Below are positions 1 to 7,039 of a stretch of DNA of 64,000 nucleotides, piece by piece (positions within the stretch are counted from its first letter, which is position 1; every line of letters begins with the position of its first letter). The position numbers were made by a program, and so were the translations under genes. The stretch is taken from assembly GCF_004362015.1 (NCBI RefSeq), contig NZ_SNWW01000001.1, forward strand, positions 248,001-312,000, written 5' to 3'. Source of the DNA: Flavobacterium chryseum (GTDB lineage Bacteria; Bacteroidota; Bacteroidia; Flavobacteriales; Flavobacteriaceae). The notes beneath the pieces were generated by a model that was not told the origin of the DNA, did no database searches, and saw only the letters and a program-made list of their open reading frames with translations.

Positions 1-25
1 AAACTTTCACTCTTAGAACCTCAGT

Positions 26-46
26 ATCTTAGCAACTCAGAACCTT
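26..46. repeat. intergenic short repeat, copy 1
   Basis: This 21-bp stretch (ATCTTAGCAACT..AGAACCTT) recurs at 7008-7028 with one mismatch. Both copies sit in intergenic sequence made of degenerate CTTAGAAC-like units. It lies beyond the terminator of rplY, and no gene is visible between it and the window edge. Confidence 0.6.
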
Positions 47-53
47 TAAAAGC

Positions 54-86
54 AAAAAAAAAAGCACCAATCTTTCGATTGATGCT
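54..86 (-). terminator. Rho-independent terminator of prs-rplY
   Basis: Read on the minus strand, AGCATCAATC and GATTGGTGCT pair around a GAAA loop (arms 63-72 and 77-86, one G-U pair), followed by ten U residues (plus-strand A run 54-63). It begins 26 nt after the rplY stop codon. Confidence 0.85.
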
Positions 87-111
87 TTTTGTATTGATTT
101 TGAAAAAAAAA

Positions 112-723
112 TTATTTTTTCTTTCCTTTTGCAGGAGCTTTTGCAGCTTTTGCAGCTTCTTGAGCAGCTTTCATAGCAGCACGAGAAATTCTTACCTGAG
201 CAACAACAGTGTTCTCTGGGTGCATAACTTTGTAGTCTGGTGTACCAACTTTAGTAACATATAATTTGTTACCCATTTCAAGTGGAGTAATGTCAGCTTC
301 AACAAAATCAGGAAGATTTTTAGGTAAAGCTTTAACTTTTAATTTACGAGTGTTTAAACGTAAAACACCACCTGCAAGAACACCTTTTGATGTACCAACA
401 ACTTTTACCGGAACTTCCATAGTTATTTCTTTGTCATCAAATAATTGAAAGAAGTCAATGTGTAAAATTTTGTCAGATACTGGGTGAACCTGAATGTCTT
501 GCAAAATTGCATTAAATGATTTTCCTTTTCCAAGCTCAATCACAACTGTGTGTGCGTTTGGAGTGTAAACCAAGTTTTTGAACGCTGCAGCGTCTGCTGA
601 GAAGTGTACTGCTTGATTTCCTCCGTATAACACGCAAGGAACCGCTCCAGCATTACGTAAGGCTTTAGTTGACACTTTGCCCACGCTTTCTCTTTCTGAT
701 CCTTTAATTGTAATCGATTTCAT
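112..723 (-). CDS. rplY: 50S ribosomal protein L25/general stress protein Ctc
   Basis: A 203-residue protein of the long CTC type of bL25, which binds 5S rRNA in the large ribosomal subunit. The N-terminal L25 beta-barrel (about residues 1-90) is followed by the TL5/CTC C-terminal beta domain (about 95-180) and a Lys/Ala-rich tail ending KGKKK. The start [12 protein letters not shown] at 723 is chosen over an upstream in-frame ATG at 765, because the extra 14 residues ([10 protein letters not shown]...) look like translated leader and family members begin at MKSI. It is the second gene of a prs-rplY pair, 108 nt after prs, and ends at a strong terminator. It is a clear family match. Confidence 0.95.
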   Translation of the reverse strand: MKSITIKGSERESVGKVSTKALRNAGAVPCVLYGGNQAVHFSADAAAFKNLVYTPNAHTVVIELGKGKSFNAILQDIQVHPVSDKILHIDFFQLFDDKEITMEVPVKVVGTSKGVLAGGVLRLNTRKLKVKALPKNLPDFVEADITPLEMGNKLYVTKVGTPDYKVMHPENTVVAQVRISRAAMKAAQEAAKAAKAPAKGKKK

Positions 724-753
724 TGTAAAAAAAATATAGTTATTAATAAATAT

Positions 754-800
754 TCTAATTTGCATTAAGCTTTAGGCACTAGGCTTTAGGCTTTTTCTAA
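754..800. repeat. degenerate AGGCTTTAGGC repeat between prs and rplY
   Basis: The gap between prs and rplY holds three tandem variants of a unit of about 10-11 bp (AAGCTTTAGGCA, CTAGGCTTTAGG, GGCTTTTTC). It is not a clear hairpin. Other low-complexity intergenic repeats in this window have a comparable unit size. Confidence 0.45.
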
Positions 801-831
801 TGAGTAACAATTGCTTACAGCTTATTGCTTT

Positions 832-1773
832 CTACATTATAAATTTTCCACTGATGGAATTGTTGTGGTGCACCATGTGCATAACTTCAGCAAAAAGAGG
901 TGCACAACTCACTACTCTGATTTTCTTTGATTCTTTCTTTAACGGAATAGAATCGGTAACTATTAACTCGCTTAATTTTGAGTTTTCGATTTTTTCGTAT
1001 GCATCACCTGATAAAATGGCGTGTGTACAAATTGCTCTAACACTTAATGCTCCTTTTTCGATCATTAAATCTGCTGCTTTCGCTAATGTTCCACCAGTAT
1101 CAATCATGTCGTCTACCAATATTACGTTACGACCTTTAACTTCACCAATCAATTCCATAGTGTCGATAACGTTGGCTGCTTTTCTTTGTTTGTAACAGAT
1201 TACTACATCTGATTCAAGAAACTTAGAGTAAGCGTATGCTCTTTTTGAACCTCCCATATCAGGAGATGCAATAGTTAAATTGTCTAATTTTAAACTTTCT
1301 ACGTATGGTAAAAAGATTGTAGATGCAAATAAATGATCTACCGGTTTTTCGAAAAACCCCTGAATTTGATCTGCGTGCAAATCCATTGTCATAACTCTTG
1401 TTGCTCCGGCAGCATCTAATAAATTAGCTACTAATTTCGCTCCAATCGGAACTCTTGGTTTGTCTTTTCTATCTTGTCTTGCCCAACCAAAATAAGGCAT
1501 TACAGCTGTAATATGTCTTGCAGATGCGCGTTTTGCTGCATCAATCATTAGTAACAATTCCATCAAATTATCCGCAGTTGGAAAAGTAGAGCACACGATA
1601 AAAACACGTAATCCTCTGATTGACTCTTCGTAAGATGGTTGAAATTCTCCATCACTATACGTTGACATCGTTACTTTGCCTAGCGGGATTCCGTATTGTT
1701 CCGCAATTTTCTCTGCAAGGTAAACACTTTGTGAACAAGCAAAAATTTTAGCTTCTGGTTCTAGGTGCGACAT
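832..1773 (-). CDS. prs: ribose-phosphate pyrophosphokinase
   Basis: A 313-residue class I PRPP synthase. It transfers pyrophosphate from ATP to ribose-5-phosphate to make PRPP for nucleotide, His and Trp synthesis in the cytosol. Visible family motifs are the N-terminal FACSQSVYLAEKIAEQYG stretch, the catalytic-flap region WARQDRKDKPRVPIGAKLVA, the metal-binding MDLHADQIQGFF and the PRPP loop VILVDDMIDTGGTL. The start at 1773 (MSHLEPEAKIF) is preferred to an in-frame ATG at 1827, because a TAnnTTTG promoter box lies at 1825-1832, over that upstream ATG. Its length is normal for the family. It is co-transcribed with rplY. Confidence 0.96.
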   Translation of the reverse strand: MSHLEPEAKIFACSQSVYLAEKIAEQYGIPLGKVTMSTYSDGEFQPSYEESIRGLRVFIVCSTFPTADNLMELLLMIDAAKRASARHITAVMPYFGWARQDRKDKPRVPIGAKLVANLLDAAGATRVMTMDLHADQIQGFFEKPVDHLFASTIFLPYVESLKLDNLTIASPDMGGSKRAYAYSKFLESDVVICYKQRKAANVIDTMELIGEVKGRNVILVDDMIDTGGTLAKAADLMIEKGALSVRAICTHAILSGDAYEKIENSKLSELIVTDSIPLKKESKKIRVVSCAPLFAEVMHMVHHNNSISGKFIM

Positions 1774-1824
1774 TATAATTTGTTGTTTTGTAGTTAGTTG
1801 TGTGCGCTTCGTTTTAACGAGGTG

Positions 1825-1832
1825 CAAATTTA
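1825..1832 (-). promoter_or_regulatory. -7 box of prs promoter
   Basis: The minus strand reads TAAATTTG, a perfect match to the Bacteroidetes -7 consensus TAnnTTTG, with TTTC 18 nt upstream. The predicted transcript starts near 1819 and leaves a leader of about 45 nt before the prs ATG. The sequence after the box, CACCTCGTTAAA, nearly repeats that after the tRNA-Leu promoter box. Confidence 0.5.
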
Positions 1833-1897
1833 GAAAATTTATTGGAGACTGAAAGGAAATATTTAAGTTTTTTAGTAGAACATTTAATTTTATTTTT

Positions 1898-1905
1898 TAC
1901 ATTTG
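1898..1905 (+). promoter_or_regulatory. -7 box of tRNA-Leu promoter
   Basis: TACATTTG matches TAnnTTTG exactly and is followed by CACCGTGTTAAA. No clear -33 TTG is visible at the usual spacing. The tRNA begins 96 nt downstream, so a 5' leader would be removed by RNase P. Confidence 0.45.
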
Positions 1906-2001
1906 CACCGTGTTAAAGGAATAAGCACGTTTATGGTAACATAATCACTTATTCTATTGCGTTAAAATAGTTGATTTATTAATTATTTTTTCGTCTGCTA
2001 A

Positions 2002-2081
2002 GCCCGGATGGCGGAATTGGTAGACGCGCTGGTCTCAAACACCTGTGGGAAACCGTGCCGGTTCGACTCCGGCTCCGGGTA
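2002..2081 (+). tRNA. tRNA-Leu (CAA anticodon)
   Basis: A class II tRNA cloverleaf is visible. The acceptor GCCCGGA pairs with TCCGGGT (G1-U72 wobble), with discriminator A at 2081. The D arm has GCG/CGC. The anticodon loop CTCAAAC at 2034-2040 gives anticodon CAA at 2036-2038, reading UUG. A long variable arm and a T arm GCCGG-TTCGACT-CCGGC follow. CCA is not encoded. The second pair of the anticodon stem is U-U (2030 with 2044) instead of a Watson-Crick pair, which is unusual. Confidence 0.95.
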
Positions 2082-2086
2082 CAAAA

Positions 2087-2114
2087 ACCTCTTCTTAACG
2101 GAAGAGGTTTTTTT
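2087..2114 (+). terminator. Rho-independent terminator after tRNA-Leu
   Basis: The arms ACCTCTTC (2087-2094) and GAAGAGGT (2101-2108) form a perfect 8-bp stem followed by a T run to 2114. It sits 5 nt after the tRNA. Confidence 0.85.
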
Positions 2115-2146
2115 GGTTAATACGTTTATTTTAAGCCATGTAAGTG

Positions 2147-2230
2147 CATTTAATAACTTATGTTTATAACGCAACGTTATATTTTAAATATTGGCTTAAA
2201 CTGCACAACTCGAATTATGCGAACAGGTAA
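2147..2230. repeat. imperfect direct repeat copy A flanking the MBOAT-SGNH pair
   Basis: About 84 bp that align, with several indels, to 4993-5090 in the same orientation. Shared blocks include CATTT-AATA, GCAAC-TTATATTTTA, CACAACTCG, ATTATG and AACAGG. Copy B contains the 3' end of osmC and its downstream flank. The two copies enclose the two-gene acyltransferase module. Confidence 0.65.
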
Positions 2231-2234
2231 GTTT
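2196..2234 (-). pseudogene. remnant of an osmC 3' end
   Basis: The minus strand reads ...KLTCSHNSSCAV followed by a stop. It aligns with the last residues of the intact OsmC at 5054-5515 (...NFPVLHNASCEV, stop), sharing the H-N-x-S-C-x-V pattern, and the downstream DNA also aligns. An in-frame stop lies just upstream, so only about 13 codons remain. I read it as a leftover of a duplicated or rearranged osmC end. The short length makes the coding claim tentative, while the DNA similarity is clearer. Confidence 0.5.
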
Positions 2235-2287
2235 ATGTTACAATAAACATATTATTACTACTAAAAAATAATTTACATTTAAAAATC

Positions 2288-3253
2288 CTAAATCATAGAT
2301 TTCAATAGTTTTGTGTTTTTTAATGTATCTATTAACTTTTGCGTAAACAATTCTGAACCCGTTTTATTAAGATGTTCTGCATTGTAAAAATATTTTTTTT
2401 TAAATGATATGGAATCATTCGAATAATCGTAAAACGGAATATTATATTTTTTACTAAAATTTCTGTACAACGATATTATACTATCTCTATTTCTAACAAA
2501 TTTCTGTCCTTCTATATATTCAGGAGTATAAACTAAAATAATCTTTATGTTTTTGTACTGACATTCTTTTAAATATTTATCAAACAAAAGTATTGACGCA
2601 TTATCCAATTTTATATCATAATTCTTCATTTTCTTTTTTGCCTCATCAAAATCCGAATTCCATTTATAATCTTGTGCCTGATATCCTTTAATCCTTACTT
2701 CTTTATCCTTACTAATTTTAGCCATCGAGAAAGCAATTTTTTTAGCCTCTCGACTTTTAAAGTATCTGATTAAAGGAATTTCATAATCAATTAAATCAAA
2801 ACCATTATAACTTATTGTTTTATCTTTAATTTTATCATTCCAAAGCATATATGGAAGAAATTGCTCAAAATTATACAAATCTTTTTTTTTCAATAAAGTA
2901 AATACATCAACAGAATGTATAATTAATTTAGGCCTAACATTGTTTTCAATTAATAATGAATGTCTAAGATATTGTAACCAAAAGTTATGCCCATCTATAC
3001 CTAAATTATATGTTGACAAATTTAATTCATTAAATAGCATTGTAGGATTAATCTGTACCCAAGCCCTGGAACTTCCATATATAACAATGTCTGAATTAAT
3101 TTTTCCATCAATTACATCATTCCAGATTGAATATTCTCCTGCCGCATATGAATTCGACTTTTTTAAGTTTTTTGATATAAAAACATCAACAAAATATGCT
3201 GTTATAACTATTGGAGCTAAAAAAAACACCACTTGTCTTATAAATTTTTTCAT
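2288..3253 (-). CDS. SGNH-hydrolase-like membrane-anchored protein, partner of MBOAT
   Basis: A 321-residue protein with an N-terminal membrane anchor (about residues 5-25) and an extracytoplasmic SGNH/GDSL-like domain of the AlgX/DltD-associated kind. The nucleophile block is IVIYGSSRAW (Ser61). The C-terminal block is FYNAEHLNKTG (His294), in which the usual catalytic Asp of D-x-x-H appears to be Asn291, an oddity that may weaken hydrolase activity. The start at 3253 is chosen over an upstream start at 3337 that would overlap the MBOAT gene by 82 nt. It starts 2 nt after the MBOAT stop, so the two are surely one operon. A role in O-acylation of a surface polysaccharide is inferred from the pairing; the substrate is unknown. 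Confidence 0.75.
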   Translation of the reverse strand: MKKFIRQVVFFLAPIVITAYFVDVFISKNLKKSNSYAAGEYSIWNDVIDGKINSDIVIYGSSRAWVQINPTMLFNELNLSTYNLGIDGHNFWLQYLRHSLLIENNVRPKLIIHSVDVFTLLKKKDLYNFEQFLPYMLWNDKIKDKTISYNGFDLIDYEIPLIRYFKSREAKKIAFSMAKISKDKEVRIKGYQAQDYKWNSDFDEAKKKMKNYDIKLDNASILLFDKYLKECQYKNIKIILVYTPEYIEGQKFVRNRDSIISLYRNFSKKYNIPFYDYSNDSISFKKKYFYNAEHLNKTGSELFTQKLIDTLKNTKLLKSMI

Positions 3254-3255
3254 GT

Positions 3256-4704
3256 TTAGAATTGAAAATAAATGAATTTTTGTTCTGTACCGGCAAAGTA
3301 AAATATTGCAATTATAATAGCGTAATAAAATCCCCATCTTAAAACTTTAGGCAATCCTATTCCTAATTTTGCAATTGCATATTGTTGTTCTCTACCAAAC
3401 CATTCTATTGCAATAAAAATAATCATCAATAGCATTAAGGGTTTAACAGAATCATTCTTATCATACATCGGATATACGAATAAGCTTTTCGAAAATATTT
3501 TAGTGATTATATTCCAACCATGCGATAAATTTTCTGCTCTAAAAAAAATCCATGCAAGGACAGTTAAACTAAAAGTGAAAAACATTGAGACTAATTCTTT
3601 AATAGTGGGGAAATATTTACCCTGAGCCACAATGTCAAGGTTAGCTCTATTGGTATTAAAAATTATAGAAGGTATAATATATAAAGCGTTTAGTAGACCC
3701 CAGACAATGAATGTCCAATTTGCTCCATGCCAAAAACCGCTTACAAGAAATATTATAAAAATGTTTCTAACTTTCATCCAGATCCCACCTTTACTTCCTC
3801 CTAAGGGTATGTATAAGTAATCTCTAAACCAATTTGACAAAGATATGTGCCAACGCCTCCAAAATTCAGCTATATCTCTTGAGAAATAAGGAAACGCAAA
3901 GTTCCTTAATAAGTCAATCCCGAAAAGTCTGGCAGTACCTATTGCAATATCGGAGTAACCTGAAAAATCACCATAAATTTGAAATGTAAAAAATATTGCT
4001 CCGACAAGAAGTGTGCTTCCTGAGTATTCTGTCGAATTATTGAATATTATATTAGCATATCCTGCGCATTGGTCAGCAATTACTACTTTTTTAAATAATC
4101 CCCATAAAATCTGTTTCAATCCATCAACTGCATTTGAGTAGTCAAAATTTCTTTCTTTTTTTATTTGTGGCAAAAGATGTGTTGCACGTTCAATTGGCCC
4201 CGCAACTAGCAATGGAAAGAAACTTACAAACACGGAATAATCTACAAAATTCTTCTCGGGTTTAATTCGGTCTTTGTATATATCAATTACATAAGATAAT
4301 CCGTGAAAAGTGTAAAAGGAAATTCCGACAGGCAAAATCACATTTAAAAACCACGGACTTGTAGAAAATCCTAAGTTTGAAATTGCATTGGCAAAAGAAC
4401 TGGCAAAAAAGTTATAATATTTAAAAACACCGAGAAATCCAAGATTTACAGCTATACTTAACCAAAACCAAAATTTCTTATTAGTTTGACTTTTCGCTTC
4501 CGACATTTTAATTCCTGTATAATAGTCTAATAAAGTCGAAAAAACAAGTAAGAATAAAAACCGCCAATCCCAACAAGAATAAAAAAAATAACTTGCAATT
4601 AAAAGTAGGATATTCTGAAATTTTAAAGATTTTCTTCCAATAAACCAATAGAGTATAAACGTAAAAAGCAAAAATATTGCAAAATTTAATGAATTAAAAA
4701 GCAT
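3256..4704 (-). CDS. MBOAT family membrane-bound O-acyltransferase (AlgI/DltB-like)
   Basis: A 482-residue polytopic protein of the MBOAT family, which moves acyl groups (often acetyl) across or at the cytoplasmic membrane onto extracellular polymers. About ten or more hydrophobic segments are visible. Family landmarks are the loop DIAEFWRRWHISLSNWFRDY (His286) and SGFWHGANWTF with the catalytic His326. The start at 4704 (MLFNSLNFAIF) fits the family; an ATG five codons upstream is possible. It is followed 2 nt later by the SGNH partner. Base composition is more AT-rich than the flanking genes, and the pair is bracketed by imperfect repeats, which suggests acquisition. Confidence 0.88.
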   Translation of the reverse strand: MLFNSLNFAIFLLFTFILYWFIGRKSLKFQNILLLIASYFFYSCWDWRFLFLLVFSTLLDYYTGIKMSEAKSQTNKKFWFWLSIAVNLGFLGVFKYYNFFASSFANAISNLGFSTSPWFLNVILPVGISFYTFHGLSYVIDIYKDRIKPEKNFVDYSVFVSFFPLLVAGPIERATHLLPQIKKERNFDYSNAVDGLKQILWGLFKKVVIADQCAGYANIIFNNSTEYSGSTLLVGAIFFTFQIYGDFSGYSDIAIGTARLFGIDLLRNFAFPYFSRDIAEFWRRWHISLSNWFRDYLYIPLGGSKGGIWMKVRNIFIIFLVSGFWHGANWTFIVWGLLNALYIIPSIIFNTNRANLDIVAQGKYFPTIKELVSMFFTFSLTVLAWIFFRAENLSHGWNIITKIFSKSLFVYPMYDKNDSVKPLMLLMIIFIAIEWFGREQQYAIAKLGIGLPKVLRWGFYYAIIIAIFYFAGTEQKFIYFQF

Positions 4705-5053
4705 AATATAAAAACTCAAAGGTTATCATAAAGGAATAAATTGGCTACTGAACGGCACTTTCATTTGCAAATATATCTTATTATGTTTCTTTTCTGTCAT
4801 ACCAAACAATTATTTAATTTAAGAATTATCTCAGTACAAACAATTTATAATAATCTTCCAAAAATTGTTTAAAACACTCTCTATTTAGTTCTTTAATTTC
4901 GACATACAATCGCTAATAGTAGAAATTCTCTTTTTAACGAAAAATGTTTTTTGGTTTATAAATTTATTTTTCAATATATAAGCAATTATAAACATTTCAA
5001 TAGCTGATGTTTTATTATGCAACTTTATATTTTACTTATATAGCTTATATGGT
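4705..5053. other. gene-free AT-rich interval
   Basis: These 349 bp between the MBOAT gene and the osmC stop codon hold no plausible gene. They contain the candidate MBOAT promoter box (4768-4775) and most of direct repeat copy B (4993-5090). The rest is AT-rich sequence in which I see no RNA gene or terminator. Confidence 0.6.
4768..4775 (-). promoter_or_regulatory. -7 box upstream of MBOAT gene
   Basis: The minus strand reads TATATTTG, matching TAnnTTTG exactly and followed by CA. The leader to the ATG at 4704 would be about 58 nt. A TTTG is present about 27 nt upstream, rather far for a -33 element. Confidence 0.4.
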
Positions 5054-5090
5054 TCAAACCTCACAACTCGCATTATGTAAAACAGGAAAA
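4993..5090. repeat. imperfect direct repeat copy B
   Basis: This is the partner of 2147-2230. It covers the final codons of osmC and about 60 bp beyond its stop. It is probably the parental copy, because it includes the natural end of an intact gene. Confidence 0.65.
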
Positions 5091-5515
5091 TTGCATGAAT
5101 TAGCAATAAAACATAATTGATTTGCTTTTTCATGTAAAGTTAAAGCCAATTGAATTTGATCTGAATTCGAAATTTTTACTTTAGGATTTAATACTACCTC
5201 AACAAAACGTCCGCTTCCATCTTCAGAAACTTCTAGCTTCGCTTCAGCATTGTCTAAATATTCCAAAACTTCTATTCCGTTTTGAGAGCATACATATAAA
5301 TACGACATCATGTGGCAGGAAACTAGACTACTTAAAAGTAAATCTTCAGGATTATATAATTCAGGATCGCCTTTAAAGGCTTTTGCAGCTGAAATATCTA
5401 AAATAGGTTTTCCTTCAATTTGAATTTGATGGCTTTTGCTGTAAAGCTTTTTTGTTAAATCTACAGGGGTTTTCTTCGAAGCCCAATTTAGCTTTGCTGT
5501 GAATAGATGTTTCAT
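5054..5515 (-). CDS. OsmC/Ohr family peroxiredoxin-like protein
   Basis: A 153-residue OsmC-fold protein. The family reduces organic hydroperoxides in the cytosol by a two-cysteine mechanism. Two conserved positions are visible: Cys67 in LLSSLVSCHMMSYL and Cys135 in ANQLCFIANS. Two further cysteines, 141 and 151, are present. The N-terminal motif GDPELYNPEDLLL is typical of the family. It is transcribed alone, about 250 nt from galM. The subgroup (OsmC, Ohr or YhfA-like) cannot be fixed by eye, but the two-Cys pattern favours an active peroxidase. Confidence 0.85.
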   Translation of the reverse strand: MKHLFTAKLNWASKKTPVDLTKKLYSKSHQIQIEGKPILDISAAKAFKGDPELYNPEDLLLSSLVSCHMMSYLYVCSQNGIEVLEYLDNAEAKLEVSEDGSGRFVEVVLNPKVKISNSDQIQLALTLHEKANQLCFIANSCNFPVLHNASCEV

Positions 5516-5602
5516 TTTAGTTTTTTGCTAAAGCTAAATTAAGTGTTTTTATCAGCAGAAATGAATTAATCACGCAAAGTCGCAGAGTCGCAAAGTTTTT
5601 TC

Positions 5603-5677
5603 TGCCACGAATTTCACGAATTTTCACTAATTAAAATTAACCGTCCTGATTTGTGTAAATTAGTTTAATTCGTGGCA
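5603..5677. repeat. inverted repeat of the GCCACGAATT dispersed family
   Basis: Perfect 11-bp arms TGCCACGAATT (5603-5613) and AATTCGTGGCA (5667-5677) enclose TTTCACGAATTTTCACTAATT-like sequence. The same units appear at 37360-37390 and in a nested hairpin at 47333-47472. It sits between galM and osmC. Confidence 0.65.
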
Positions 5678-5697
5678 AAAAATTTTATCAGCTCCAT

Positions 5698-5730
5698 AAA
5701 AAAACCTCGAAAGCATAACTTTCGAGGTTT
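5698..5730 (-). terminator. Rho-independent terminator of the ara operon (after galM)
   Basis: The perfect 10-bp arms ACCTCGAAAG (5704-5713) and CTTTCGAGGT (5719-5728) are followed on the minus strand by seven U residues. It lies about 40 nt beyond the galM stop. Confidence 0.8.
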
Positions 5731-5768
5731 CTTAGAGAATTACTAACTAATTAAAATAAATCCTAAAA

Positions 5769-6953
5769 CTATTTCTGTACAGAAAATTTAAAAGTAGTTT
5801 TGGTTTTATAATTTTCTCCCGGGTTTAAAACCGTTGTTGGGAAATTTTTCTGGTTTGGAGAATCCGGATAATGTTCTGTTTCCAGGCAAAGTCCGGTTCT
5901 GTGTGCATATTTTTTACCATCGCGAGTTGGTAACGTTCCGTCAAGAAAATTTCCGGAGTAAAACTGAATTCCAGGTTCATCTGTGGTCATTTCTAAAACT
6001 CGTCCGCTTACAGCGTGATATACTTTTGCAATAATTGTTTTTCCTTTTTCTGGATTTTTCAACACCCAGCAATGGTCGTAACCTTTTCCTCTTTCTAATT
6101 GTTCGTTTTTAACCGCGATATCTTTCCCAATTAATTTTGGTTTACTGAAATCGAAAGGTGTATTGGCAACATCTTCTAATTTCCCTGTTGGAATTAATGT
6201 CGCGTCAACCGGAACTAATTTATCTGCATTCAAAGTTAATTCATGATCTAAGATTGTTTTTGAAAAATCTCCCGATAAATTGAAATAAGAATGCTGCGTT
6301 AAATTCACCACTGTTTTTTTATCTGTTGTTGCTTCGTAAAGCACTTCTAACTGATTGTCATTTGTCAAAGTATAGGTTACAAAAACCTTTAAATTTCCTG
6401 GATAACCTTCTTCCATATCTTTACTCAAATACGATAATTTTAAAGAAGCTGTATTTCCCGATTTTACCTCATCGGCTTTCCAAACCACATTAAAATATCC
6501 TTGCGGACCACCGTGTAAAGCATTTGGCGCATTATTTATTGCCAACTGATATTCCTTTTCATCCAAAGTAAATTTTCCTTTTGCAATTCGGTTTCCGTAT
6601 CTTCCAATCAAAGCTCCGAAGAATGGATTTTCTTTTTCATATTGTGCCAAAGAATTATAACCGATCACTACATTTTCAGAAACACCTTTTTTATTTGGAA
6701 CTTTTAGATCTGTAATTCTTCCACCAAAAGTGATGATGTCGACTTCCATCCCATTTTGGTTTTTCAATTTATAGCTATCGACTTTTTCTCCTTTAGCAGT
6801 TGTTCCATAAGAAGATTTTTCGATTGTAACCGCCGCTTTTTCATCTGAAGAAATTGCTTCGGCATCAGCTTTTTTATCGCTTTTACATTGAACTGAAAGT
6901 GTCGCCAAACTTATTAGCGTAATTCCAAAAACGCAACGTTTTAATACATTCAT
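5769..6953 (-). CDS. aldose 1-epimerase, secreted lipoprotein form
   Basis: A 394-residue mutarotase that interconverts alpha and beta anomers of free aldoses. The N-terminal signal peptide ends in the lipobox LSVQC (Cys23), so it should be a periplasmic or outer-membrane lipoprotein, unlike the cytosolic copy at 15262. Catalytic residues are visible in LTQHSYFNLSG (general acid His) and CLETEHYPDSPNQ (general base Glu). It is the last gene of araB-araD-araA-galM, 86 nt after araA. The operon context suggests it acts on L-arabinose released outside the cell. That specificity is inferred; the family is broad. Confidence 0.9.
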   Translation of the reverse strand: MNVLKRCVFGITLISLATLSVQCKSDKKADAEAISSDEKAAVTIEKSSYGTTAKGEKVDSYKLKNQNGMEVDIITFGGRITDLKVPNKKGVSENVVIGYNSLAQYEKENPFFGALIGRYGNRIAKGKFTLDEKEYQLAINNAPNALHGGPQGYFNVVWKADEVKSGNTASLKLSYLSKDMEEGYPGNLKVFVTYTLTNDNQLEVLYEATTDKKTVVNLTQHSYFNLSGDFSKTILDHELTLNADKLVPVDATLIPTGKLEDVANTPFDFSKPKLIGKDIAVKNEQLERGKGYDHCWVLKNPEKGKTIIAKVYHAVSGRVLEMTTDEPGIQFYSGNFLDGTLPTRDGKKYAHRTGLCLETEHYPDSPNQKNFPTTVLNPGENYKTKTTFKFSVQK

Positions 6954-7007
6954 AAATGATTTTTTAATTGGTTAAATGTTAGAAGTTAAAAGTAGCAAAA
7001 ACTTAGA

Positions 7008-7028
7008 ATCTTAGCAACTTAGAACCTT
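7008..7028. repeat. intergenic short repeat, copy 2
   Basis: This matches 26-46 at 20 of 21 positions. It lies in the araA-galM gap inside a run of CTTAGAAC-like units of about 10-11 bp (7000-7037). Confidence 0.6.
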
Positions 7029-7039
7029 AGTACCTCAGA

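Noticed and set aside
800..1195. Open frame on the plus strand opposite prs (131 residues)
   Set aside because: It lies antisense to a highly conserved gene and its translation is low-complexity and hydrophobic without family features; it is a shadow frame.
2002..2287. Integrase-type attachment site in the tRNA-Leu 3' end
   Set aside because: No copy of the tRNA 3' end is found at the far side of the module and no integrase gene is present; the repeat that is seen comes from osmC, not from the tRNA.
5539..5560. TAAGTGT upstream of osmC as a further AraR site
   Set aside because: The base pattern seven positions after the arm is AGCAGAA, which does not match ACAyTTA.
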